Shown here one piece after another: positions 1-12,800 of a DNA stretch of 64,000 bases; within the stretch, counting starts at the first letter, position 1, and the number at the start of each line of letters is the position of its first letter. Source of the stretch: Leptasterias polaris (Eukaryota > Echinodermata > Asteroidea > Forcipulatida > Asteriidae); contig JAZGTN010000235.1 in NCBI GenBank assembly GCA_037783415.1, positions 27,501 to 91,500 of the forward strand. Reading direction: 5' to 3'. A program made the position numbers and the translations under genes. The notes under the pieces are model-generated. The model did not search any database and was not told where the DNA came from. It saw nothing but the letters and a program-made list of their open reading frames with translations.

Positions 1-121
1 AACCCTAACCCTAACCCTCTAAACCCTAACCCTAACCCTCTAAACCCTAACCCTAACCCTAACCCTCTAAACCCCAACCCCCAACCCCCAACCCCCACCC
101 CTACCCCCCAACCCCCACCCC
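1..121 (+). repeat. Telomeric repeat, CCCTAA type with degenerate variants
   Basis: Seen: CCCTAA units, broken at regular points by CCCTCTAAA variants, fill bases 1-72. They pass into C-rich degenerate units (CCCCAA, CCCCCAA) up to about 121. The C-rich strand reads 5' to 3' from base 1, as expected for the left end of a chromosome whose 3' end carries TTAGGG. This is the outermost part of the window, so the assembly probably reaches the chromosome end, although only about 70 bases of near-canonical repeat are present. Confidence 0.95.
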
Positions 122-353
122 AACCCCTTAACCCCTTAACCCCTTAACCCCTTAACCCCTTAACCCCTTAACCCCTTAACCCCTTAACCCCTTAACCCCT
201 TAACCCCTTAACCCCTTAACCCCTTAACCCCTTAACCCCTTAACCCCTTAACCCCTTAACCCCTTAACCCCTTAACCCCTTAACCCCTTAACCCCTTAAC
301 CCCTTAACCCCTTAACCCCTTAACCCCTTAACCCCTTAACCCCTTAACCCCTT
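122..353 (+). repeat. Variant telomeric octamer array (AACCCCTT)n
   Basis: About 29 uninterrupted copies of an 8-base unit, AACCCCTT, equivalent to TTAAGGGG on the other strand. I see no unit deviating within the block. It lies between canonical CCCTAA repeat and a mixed CCCAAA/CCTTAA block. The homogeneity suggests local amplification by slippage or unequal exchange rather than independent telomerase errors; that is inference. Confidence 0.92.
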
Positions 354-461
354 AACCCCAAACCCAAACCTTAACCCAAACCTTAACCCTAACCCAAACC
401 CTAACCCAAACCTTAACCCAAACCTTAACCCAAACCCAAACCCAAACCCTAACCCTAACCC
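354..461 (+). repeat. Proximal degenerate telomeric repeat
   Basis: Mixed CCCAAACCTTAA, CCCAAA and CCCTAA units form the inner edge of the telomeric tract. They end exactly where the first arm of the inverted repeat (462) begins. This is the usual mutation-accumulating proximal part of a telomere. Confidence 0.9.
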
Positions 462-823
462 TTTTGTCCAGTCAGAAAATTACCAAAATGTCACAAACGA
501 CTCTCCATATTACTGCCCTAAATGATATAAAATAATATCAAGTTTTTAACGGGGGAATTTTTATAAAACTAGTCTTTTTCACAGCCCGTCTTAAGCCTGG
601 TACCCTCAGTTCGGTCTTGTACCCTCAGTTCGGTGTGCGCGCGATACATACAAATAGCCCATATTTAGGGCAGTAATATGGAGAGTCGTTTGTGACATTT
701 TGGTAATTTTCTGACTGGACAAAAATAAATGAAAAATAAATGAAAATAGGTTAAAGCTCCGGCATTAATTGTATTAAAATGGGCTATTTGTATGCATCGC
801 GCGCACACCGAACTGAGGGTACC
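462..823. repeat. Two interleaved inverted repeats at the telomere-satellite junction
   Basis: Arm A is 462-523 and its perfect 62-base reverse complement A' is 663-724. Arm B is about 619-661 and its reverse complement B' is 780-823 with one mismatch. The order is A-B-A'-B', so the two hairpins cannot form together without a pseudoknot-like topology. A 15-base motif, TACCCTCAGTTCGGT, is also directly repeated at about 600 and 620. The satellite starts a few bases after B'. No coding potential. It could be a remnant of a foldback transposon or a telomere-adjacent rearrangement scar; I cannot choose between these. Confidence 0.85.
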
Positions 824-827
824 AGTT

Positions 828-3800
828 AAATTTTTAGAATCAGTTTGTGAATAGTACAGCTTGATGACACAAATTTTTCAAACGAATCCCCATCTTTATG
901 ACCGACTTATTCAATGTCAAGGTCGTCTCAAACTTTTGGTGCTCATGGTACACACTACTACCTATACAGTCACCACCCAGGCTGCCTACGAGAACAGACC
1001 CCACTATTACATCCCTGAAAGTATCTAAAAGTCCATGAATTTTCTTGAAAATCTCAGAATCAGTTCGTGAATAACACTGCTTGATGACACAAAATTTTCA
1101 AACGAGCCCCCATTTTTATGACTGATTTATTCAAAGTCAAAGTCGTCTCAAACTTTTGGGGCTCATGGTACACAATACTACCTATACAGTCACCACGCAG
1201 GCTGCCTGCGAGAACAGACCCCACTATTACATCCCTGAAAGTATTTAAAAGTCCATGAATCTTCTTGAAATTTTTATAATCAGTTTGTAAAAAATACCAC
1301 AGCTTGATGACACAAATTTTTCAATCGAGTCCCCAACTTTATGACTGATTTATTTAAAGTCAAAGTTGTCTCAAACTTTTGGGGCTCATGGTACACACTA
1401 CTACCTACACGGTCACCACGCAGGCTGCCTGCGAGAAAGGACTCCACTATTACATCCCTGAAAGTATCTAAAAGTCCATGAATCTTCTTGAAATTCTCAG
1501 AATCAGTTGGTGATTAGTACAGCTTGATGACACAAATTTTTCAAACGAATCCCCATCTTTATGACCGACTTATTCAATGTCAAGGTCGTCTCAAACTTTT
1601 GGGGCTCATGGTACACAATACTACCTGTACCGTCACCACGCAGGCTTCCTGCGAGAAAAGACCCCACTATTACATCCCTGAAAGTATGTAAAAGTCCATG
1701 AATATTCTTGAAATTCTCAAAATCAGTTTGTGAATAGTACTGCTTGATGCCACACAATTTTCAAACGAGTCCCCAACTTTATGACTGATTTATTTAAAGT
1801 CAAAGTTGTCTCAAACTTTTGGGGCTCATGGTACACACTACTACCTACACGGTCACCACGCAGGCTGCCTGCGAGAAAGGACTCCACTATTACATCCCTG
1901 AAAGTATCTAAAAGTCCATGAATCTTCTTGAAATTCTCAGAATCAGTTGGTGATTAGTACAGCTTGATGACACAAAATTTTCAAACGAATCCCCATCTTT
2001 ATGACCGACTTATTCAATGTCAAGGTCGTCTCAAACTTTTGGGGCTCATGGTACACAATAATACCTATACGGTCACCACGCAGGCTGCCTGCGAGAACAG
2101 ACCCCACTATTTCATCCCTGAAAGTATCTAAAAGTCCATAAATCTTCTTGAAATTCTCAGAATCAATTGGTGAATAGTACAGCTTGATGACACAAATTTT
2201 TCAATCGAATACCCATCTTTATGATCGACTTATTTAATGTCAAAGTTGTCTCAAACTTTTGGGGCTCATGGTACCACGCAGGCTTCCTGCGAGAAAAGAC
2301 CCCACTATTACATCCCTGAAAGTATCTAAAAGTCCATGAATCTTCTTGAAAATCTCAGAATCAGTTGGTGAAAAGTAGTTTGATGACACAAATTTTTCAA
2401 ACGAATCCCCATCTTTATGACCGACTTATTCAATGTCAAGGTCGTCTCAAACTTTTGGGGCTCATGGTACACAATAATACCTATACAGTCACCACGCAGG
2501 CTGCCTGCGAGAACGGACTCCACTATTACATCCTTGAAAGTATCTAAAAGTCCTTGAATCTTCTTGAAATTTTTAGAATCAGTTTGTGAATAGCACAGCT
2601 TGATGACACAAAGTTTTCAATCGAATCCCCAACTTTATGACCGATTTATTCAAAGTCAAAGTTGTCTCAAACTTTTGGGGCTCATGGTACACAATACTAC
2701 CCAAACAGTCACCAAGCAGGCTGTCTGCGAGAACGGACTCCACTATTACATCCTTGAAAGTATCTGAAAATCCTTGAATCTTCTTGAAATTTTTAGAATC
2801 ATTTTGTGAATAAAACAGCTCTATGACACAAATTTTTCAATCGAATCCCCAACTTTATGACCGATTTATTCAAAGTCAAACTCGTCTCAAACGTTTGGGG
2901 CTCATGGTACCACTACTACCTGTACCGTCACCACGCAGGCTTCCTGCAAGAAAAGACCCCACTATTACATCCCTAAAAGTATGTAAAAGTCCTTAAATCT
3001 TCTTGAAATTCTCAGAATCAGTTTGTGAGTAGTACTGCTTGATGACACAAAATTTTCAAACGAGTTCCCAACTTTATGATTGATTTATTCAAAGTCAAAG
3101 TCGTCTCAAACTTTTGGGGCTCATGGTACACACTATTACCTATACAGTCACCACCCAAGGCTGCCTGCGAGAACAGACCCCACTATTACATCCCTGAAAG
3201 TATCTAAAAGTCCATGAATCTTCTTGAAATTCTCATAATAAGTTTGTGAATAGTACAGCTTGATGACACAAAGTTTTCAATCGAATACCCAACTTTATGA
3301 CCGATTTATTCAAAGTCAAACTCGTCTCAAACGTTTGGGCTCATGGTACCACTACTACCTGTACCGTCACCACGCAGGCTTCCTACGAGAAAAGACCCCA
3401 CTATTACATCCCTGAAAGTATGTAAAAGTCCATGAATCTTCTTGAAATTCTCAGAATCAGTTGGTGAATAGTACAGCTTGACGACACATAATTTTCAAAC
3501 GAATCCCCAACTTTATGACCGACTTATTCAATTTCAAAGTTGTCTCAAACTTTTGGGGCTCATGGTACACAATACTTCCTGTACCGTCACCACGCAGGCT
3601 TCCTGCGAGAAAAGACCCCACTATTACATCCCTGAAAGTATCTAAAAGTCCATGAATCTTCTTGAAATTCTCAGAATCAGTTGGTGAATAGTACAGTTTG
3701 ATGACACAAATTTTTCAAACGAATCCCCATCTTTAAGACTGACTTATTCAATGTCAAGGTCGTCTCAAACTTTTGGGGCTCATGGTACACAATAATACCT

Positions 3801-6800
3801 ATACAGTCACCACGCAGGCTGCCTGCGAGAATGGACTCCACTGTTACATCCTTGAAAGTATCTAAAAGTCCTTGAATCTTCTTGAAATTTTCAGAATCAG
3901 TTGGTGAATAGTACAGTTTGATGACACAAATTTTTCAAACGAATGCCCATCTTTAAGACCGACTTATTCAATGTCAAAGTTGTCTCAAACTTTTGGGGCT
4001 CATGGTACACAATACTACCTATACAGTCACCACCCAGGCTGCCTGCGAGAACAGACCCCACTATTACATCCCTGAAAGTATCTAAAAGTCCTTGAATCTT
4101 CTTGAAATTCTCAGAATCAGTTTGTGAATAGTACTGCTTGATGACACAAATTTTGTCAAACGAATCCCCATCTTTATGACCGACTTATTCAATGTCAAGG
4201 TCGTCTCAAACTTTTGGGGCTCATGGTACACACTACTACCTATACAGTCACCACCCAGGCTGCCTGCGAGAACAGACCCTACTATTACATCCCTGAAAGT
4301 ATTTAAAAGTCCATGAATCTTCTTGAAATGTTTATAATCAGTTTGTGAATACCACAGCTTGATGACACAAATTTTTCAAACGAATCCCCAACTTTATGAC
4401 CGACTTATTCAATGTCAAAGTTGTCTCAAACTTTTGGGGCTCATGGTACACAATACTACCTATACAGTCACCACCCAGGCTGCCTGCGAGAACAGACCCC
4501 ACTATTACATCCCTGAAAGTATCTAAAAGTCCTTGAATCTTCTTGAAATTTTTCGAATCAGTTTGTGAATACAACAACTTGATGACACAAATTTTTCAAA
4601 CGAATCCCCAATTTTATGACCGATTTATTCAATGTCAAAGTCGTCTCAAACGTTTGGGGCTCATGGTACACACTACTACCTATAGAGTCACCACCCAGGC
4701 TGCCTGCGAGAACAGACCCCACTATTTCATCCCTGAAAGTAACTAAAAGTCCATGAATATTCTTGAAAATCTCAGAAACAGTTGTTGAATAGTACAGCTT
4801 GATTACACAAATTTTTCAAACGAATCCCCATTTTTATGACCTACTTATTTAATATCAAAGTCGTCTCAAACTTTTGGGGCTCATGGTACACAATACTACC
4901 TGTACCGTCACCACGCAGGCTTCCTGCGAGAAAAGACACCACTATTACATCCCTGACAGTATCTAAAAGTCCTTGAATCTTCTTGAAATTTTTAGAATCA
5001 GTTCGTGAATAGAACTGCTTGATGACACAAAGTTTTAAAACGAATCCCCAACTTTATGACTGATTTATTCAAAGTCAAAGTCGTCTCAAACGTTTGGGGC
5101 TCATGGTACACACTACTACCTATACAGTCACCACCCAGGCTGCCAGGGAGAACAGACCCCACTATTACATCCCTGAAAGTAATTAAAAGTCCATGAATAT
5201 TCTTGAAAATCTCAGAAACAGTTGTTGAATAGTACAGCTTAATGACACAAATTTGTTAAACGAATCCCCAATTTTATGACCGATTTATTCAATGTCAAAG
5301 TTGTCTCAAACTTTTGGGGCTCATGGTACACAATACTACCTATACAGTCACCAAGCAGGCTGTCTGCGAGAACGGACTCCACTATTACATCCCTGAAAGT
5401 ATGTAAAAGTCCATGAATCTTCTTGAAATTCTCAGAATCAGTTCGAGAATAGAACTGCTTGATGACACAAAGTTTTAAAACGAATCCCCAACTTTATGAC
5501 TGATTTATTCAAAGTCAAAGTCGTCTCAAACGTTTGGGGCTCATGGTACACACTACTACCTATACAGTCACCACCCAGGCTGCCAGGGAGAACAGACCCC
5601 ACAATTACATCCCTGAAAGTAATTAAAAGTCCATGAATATTCTTGAAAATCTCAGAAACAGTTGTTGAATAGTACAGCTTGATTACACAAATTTTTCAAA
5701 CGAATCCCCATCTTTATGACCGACTTATTCAATTTCAAATTTGTCTCAAACTTTTGGGGCTCATGGTACACAATACTTCCTGTACCGTCACCACGCAGGC
5801 TTCCTGCGAGAAAAGACCCCACTATTACATCCCTGAAAGTATCTAAAAGTCCATGAATCTTCTTGAAAATCTCAGAATCAGTTGGTGAAAAGTACAGTTT
5901 GATGACACAAATTTTTCAAACGAATCCCCATCTTTATGACCGACTTATTCAATGTCAAGGTCGTCTCAAACTTTTGGGGCTCATGGTACACAATAATACC
6001 TATACAGTCACCACGCAGGCTGCCTGCGAGAATGGACTCCACTGTTACATCCTTGAAAGTATCTAAAAGTCCTTGAATCTTCTTGAAATTTTCAGAATCA
6101 GTTGGTGAATAGTACAGTTTGATGACACAAATTTTTCAAACGAATCCCCATCTTTAAGACCGACTTATTCAATGTCAAAGTTGTCTCAAACTTTTGGGGC
6201 TCATGGTACACAATACTACCTATACAGTCACCACCCAGGCTGCCTGCGAGAACAGACCCCACTATTACATCCCTGAAAGTATCTAAAAGTCCTTGAATCT
6301 TCTTGAAATTCTCAGAATCAGTTTGTGAATAGTACTGCTTGATGACACAAATTTTGTCAAACGAATCCCCATCTTTATGACCGACTTATTCAATGTCAAG
6401 GTCGTCTCAAACTTTTGGGGCTCATGGTACACACTACTACCTATACAGTCACCACCCAGGCTGCCTGCGAGAACAGACCCTACTATTACATCCCTGAAAG
6501 TATTTAAAAGTCCATGAATCTTCTTGAAATGTTTATAATCAGTTTGTGAATACCACAGCTTGATGACACAAATTTTTCAAACGAATCCCCAACTTTATGA
6601 CCGACTTATTCAATGTCAAAGTTGTCTCAAACTTTTGGGGCTCATGGTACACAATACTACCTATACAGTCACCACGCAGGCTGCCTGCGAGAACAGACCC
6701 CACTATTACATCCCTGAAAGTATCTAAAAGTCCTTGAATCTTCTTGAAATTTTTCGAATCAGTTTGTGAATACAACAACTTGATGACACAAATTTTTCAA

Positions 6801-9800
6801 ACGAATCCCCAATTTTATGACCGATTTATTCAATGTCAAAGTCGTCTCAAACGTTTGGGGCTCATGGTACACACTACTACCTATAGAGTCACCACCCAGG
6901 CTGCCTGCGAGAACAGACCCCACTATTTCATCCCTGAAAGTAACTAAAAGTCCATGAATATTCTTGAAAATCTCAGAAACAGTTGTTGAATAGTACAGCT
7001 TGATTACACAAATTTTTCAAACGAATCCCCATTTTTATGACCTACTTATTTAATATCAAAGTCGTCTCAAACTTTTGGGGCTCATGGTACACAATACTAC
7101 CTGTACCGTCACCACGCAGGCTTCCTGCGAGAAAAGACACCACTATTACATCCCTGACAGTATCTAAAAGTCCTTGAATCTTCTTGAAATTTTTAGAATC
7201 AGTTCGTGAATAGAACTGCTTGATGACACAAAGTTTTAAAACGAATCCCCAACTTTATGACTGATTTATTCAAAGTCAAAGTCGTCTCAAACGTTTGGGG
7301 CTCATGGTACACACTACTACCTATACAGTCACCACCCAGGCTGCCAGGGAGAACAGACCCCACTATTACATCCCTGAAAGTAATTAAAAGTCCATGAATA
7401 TTCTTGAAAATCTCAGAAACAGTTGTTGAATAGTACAGCTTAATGACACAAATTTGTTAAACGAATCCCCAATTTTATGACCGATTTATTCAATGTCAAA
7501 GTTGTCTCAAACTTTTGGGGCTCATGGTACACAATACTACCTATACAGTCACCAAGCAGGCTGTCTGCGAGAACGGACTCCACTATTACATCCCTGAAAG
7601 TATGTAAAAGTCCATGAATCTTCTTGAAATTCTCAGAATCAGTTCGTGAATAGAACTGCTTGATGACACAAAGTTTTAAAACGAATCCCCAACTTTATGA
7701 CTGATTTATTCAAAGTCAAAGTCGTCTCAAACGTTTGGGGCTCATGGTACACACTACTACCTATACAGTCACCACCCAGGCTGCCAGGGAGAACAGACCC
7801 CACTATTACATCCCTGAAAGTAATTAAAAGTCCATGAATGTTCTTGAAAATCTCAGAAACAGTTGTTGAATAGTACAGCTTGATTACACAAATTTTTCAA
7901 ACGAATCCCCATCTTTATGACCGACTTATTCAATTTCAAATTTGTCTCAAACTTTTGGGGCTCATGGTACACAATACTTCCTGTACCGTCACCACGCAGG
8001 CTTCCTGCGAGAAAAGACCCCACTATTACATCCCTGAAAGTATCTAAAAGTCCATGAATCTTCTTGAAAATCTCAGAATCAGTTGGTGAAAAGTACAGTT
8101 TGATGACACAAATTTTTCAAACGAATCCCCATCTTTATGACCGACTTATTCAATGTCAAGGTCGTCTCAAACTTTTGGGGCTCATGGTACACAATAATAC
8201 CTATACAGTCACCACGCAGGCTGCCTGCGAGAACGGACTCCACTATTACATCCTTGAAAGTATCTAAAAGTCCTTGAATCTTCTTGAAATTTTTAGAATC
8301 AGTTTGTGAATAGCACAGCTTGATGACACAAAGTTTTCAATCGAATCCCCAACTTTATGACCGATTTATTCAAAGTCAAAGTTGTCTCAAACTTTTGGGG
8401 CTCATGGTACACAATACTACCCAAACAGTCACCAAGCAGGCTGTCTGCGAGAACGGACTCCACTATTACATCCTTGAAAGTATTTGAAAATCCTTGAATC
8501 TTCTTGAAATTTTTAGAATCGTTTTGTCAATAAAACAGCTCTATGACACAAATTTTTCAATCGAATCCCCAACTTTATGACCGATTTATTCAAAGTCAAA
8601 GTTGTCTCAAACTTTTGGGGCTCATGGTACACAATAATACCTATACAGTCACCACGCAGGCTGCCTGCGAGAACGGACTCCACTGTTACATCCTTGAAAG
8701 TATCTAAAAGTCCTTGAATCTTCTTGAAATTTTCAGAATCAGTTGGTGAATAGTACAGTTTGATGACACAAATTTTTCAAACGAATCCCCATCTTTAAGA
8801 CCGACTTATTCAATGTCAAAGTTGTCTCAAACTTTTGGGGCTCATGGTACCACGCAGGCTTCCTGCGAGAAAAGACCCCACTATTACATCCCTGAAAGTA
8901 AGTAAAAGTCCTTGAATCTTCTTGAAATTCTCAGAATCAGTTTGTGAATAGTACTGCTTGATGACACAAATTTTGTCAAACGAATCCCCATCTTTATGAC
9001 CGACTTATTCAATGTCAAGGTCGTCTCAAACTTTTGGGGCTCATGGTACACAATACTACCTATACAGTCACCACCCAGGCTGCCTGCGAGAACAGACCCC
9101 ACTATTACATCCCTGAAAGTATGTAAAAGTCCATGAATCTTCTTGAAATGTTTATAATCAGTTTGTGAATACCACAGCTTGATGACACAAATTTTTCAAA
9201 CGAATCCCCAATTTTATGACCGATTTATTCAATGTCAAAGTTGTCTCAAACTTTTGGGGCTCATGGTACACAATACTACCTATACAGTCACCAAGCAGGC
9301 TGTCTGCGAGAACGGACTCCACTATTACATCCCTGAAAGAATGTAAAAGTCCATGAATCTTCTTGAAATTCTCAGAATCAGTTTGTGAATAGTACTGCTT
9401 GATGACACAACTTTATCAAACGAGTCTCCAATTTTATGACTGATTTATTCAAAGTCAAAGTCGTCTCAAACGTTCGGGGCTCATGGTACACACTACTACC
9501 TATAGAGTCACCACCCAGGCTGCCTGCGAGAACAGACCCCACTATTACATCCCTGAAAGTATCTAAAAGTCCATGAATCTTCTTGAAAATCTCAGAAACA
9601 GTTGTTGAATAGTACAGCTTGATTACACAAATTTTTCAAACGAATCCCCATTTTTATGACCGACTTATTTAATATCAAAGTCGTCTCAAACTTTTGGGGC
9701 TCATGGTACACAATACTACCTGTACCGTCACCACGCAGGCTTCCTGCGAGAAAAGACCCCACTATTACATCCCTGAAAGTTTCTAAAAGTCCTTGAATTT

Positions 9801-12800
9801 TCTTGAAATTTTTAGAATCAGTTTGTGAATACAACAGCTTAATGACACAATTTTTTCAAACGAATCCCCAATTTTATGACCGATTTATTCAATGTCAAAG
9901 TTGTCTCAAACTTTTGGGGCTCATGGTACAAAATACTACCTATACAGTCACCAAACAGGCTGTCTGCGAGAACGGACTCCACTATTACATCCCTGAAAGT
10001 ATGTAAAAGTCCATGAATCTTCTTGAATTTCTCAGAATCAGTTCGTGAATAGAACTGCTTGATGACACAAATTTTTAAAACGAATCCCCAACTTTATGAC
10101 TGATTTATTCAAAGTCAAAGTCGTCTCAAACGTTTGGGGCTCATGGTACACACTACTACCTATACAGTCACCACCCAGGCTGCCAGGGAGAACAGACCCC
10201 ACTATTACATCCCTGAAAGTAATTAAAAGTCCATGAATATTCTTGAAAATCTCAGAAACAGTTGTTGAATAGTACAGCTTGATTACACAAATGTTTCAAA
10301 CGAATCCCCATCTTTATGACCGACTTATTTAATATCAAAGTCGTCTCAAACTTTTGGGGCTCATGGTACACAATACTACCTGTACCGTCACCACGCAGGC
10401 TTCCTGCGAGAACAGACCCCACTATTACATCCCTGAAAGTAATTAAAAGTCCATGAATAATCTTGAAAATCTCAGAAACAATTGGTGAATAGTACAGCTT
10501 GATTACACAAATTTTTTAAACGAATCCCCATCTTTATGACCGACTTATTCAATTTCAAATTTGTCTCAAACTTTTGGGGCTCATGGTACACAATACTTCC
10601 TGTACCGTCACCACGCAGGCTTCCTGCGAGAAAAGACCCCACTATTACATCCCTGAAAGTATCTAAAAGTCCATGAATCTTCTTGAAATTCTCAGAATCA
10701 GTTTGTGAATAGTACTGCTTGATGACACAAATTTTTTCAAACGAATCCCCATCTTTATGACCGACTTATTCAATGTCAAGGTCGTCTCAAACTTTTGGGG
10801 CTCATGGTACACAATACTACCTATACAGTCACCACCCAGGCTGCCTGCGAGAACAGACCCCACTATTACATCCCTGAAAGTATGTAAAAGTCCATGAATC
10901 TTCTTGAAATGTTTATAATCAGTTTGTGAATACCACAGCTTGATGACACAATTTTTTCAAACGAATCCCCATCTTTAAGACCGACTTATTCAATGTCAAG
11001 GTCGTCTCAAACTTTTGGGGCTCATGGTACACAATAATACCTATACAGTCACCACGCAGGCTGCCTGCGAGAATGGACTCCACTATTACATCCTTGAAAG
11101 TATCTAAAAGTCCTTGAATCTTCTTGAAATTTTCAGAATCAGTTTGTGAATAGCGCAGCTTGATGACACAACTTTTTCAATCGAATCCCCAACTTTATGA
11201 CCGATTTATTCAATGTCAAAGTTGTCTCAAACTTTTGGGGCTCATGGTACACAATACTACCTATACAGTCACCAAACAGGCTGTCTGCGAGAACGGACTC
11301 CACTATTACATCCCTGAAAGTATGTAAAAGTCCATGAATCTTCTTGAAATTCTCAGAATCAGTTCGTGAATAGCGCAGCTTGATGACACAAATTTTTCAA
11401 ACGAATCCCCATCTTTAAGACCGACTTATTCAATGTCAAGGTCGTCTCAAACTTTTGGGGCTCATGGTACACAATAATACCTATACAGTCACCACGCAGG
11501 CTGCCTGCGAGAACGGACTCCACTATTACATCCTTGAAAGTATCTAAAAGTCCTTGAATCTTCTTGAAATGTTTATAATCAGTTTGTGAATACCACAGCT
11601 TGATGACACAAATTTTTCAAACGAATCCCCAACTTTATGACCGACTTATTCAAAGTCAAAGTCGTCTCAAACGTTCGGGGCTCATGGTACACACTACTAC
11701 CTATAGAGTCACCACCCAGGCTGCCTGCGAGAACAGACCCCACTATTACATCCCTGAAAGTAATTAAAAGTCCATGAATATTCTTGAAAATCTCAGAAAC
11801 AGTTGTTGAATAGTACAGCTTGATTACACAAATGTTTCAAACGAATCCCCATCTTTATGACCGACTTATTTAATATCAAAGTCGTCTCAAACTTTTGGGG
11901 CTCATGGTACACAATACTACCTGTACCGTCACCACGCAGGCTTCCTGCGAGAACAGACCCCACTATTACATCCCTGAAAGTAATTAAAAGTCCATGAATA
12001 ATCTTGAAAATCTCAGAAACAATTGGTGAATAGTACAGCTTGATTACACAAATTTTTCAAACGAATCCCCATTTTTATGACCGACTTATTTAATATCAAA
12101 TTCGTCTCAAACTTTTGGGGCTCATGGTACCACGCAGGCTTCCTGCGAGAAAAGACCCCACTATTACATCCCTGAAAGTAAGTAAAAGTCCTTGAATCTT
12201 CTTGAAATTCTCAGAATCAGTTTGTGAATAGTACTGCTTGATGACACAAATTTTGTCAAACGAATCCCCATCTTTATGACCGACTTATTCAATGTCAAGG
12301 TCGTCTCAAACTTTTGGGGCTCATGGTACACAATACTACCTATACAGTCACCACCCAGGCTGCCTGCGAGAACAGACCCCACTATTACATCCCTGAAAGT
12401 ATGTAAAAGTCCATGATCTTCTTGAAAATCTCAGAAACAGTTGTTGAATAGTACAGCTTGATGACACAATTTTTTCAAACGAATCCCCATCTTTATGACC
12501 GACTTATTTAATATCAAAGTTGTCTCAAACTTTTGGGGCTCATGGTACACAATACTACCTATACAGTCACCAAGCAGGCTGTCTGCGAGAACGGACTCCA
12601 CTATTACATCCCTGAAAGAATGTAAAAGTCCATGAATCTTCTTGAAATTCTCAGAATCAGTTTGTGAATAGAACTGCTTGATGACACAAATTTTTCAAAC
12701 GAGTCTCCAATTTTATGACTGATTTATTCAAAGTCAAAGTCGTCTCAAACGTTTGGGACTCATGGTACACACTACTACCTATACAGTCACCACCCAGGCT

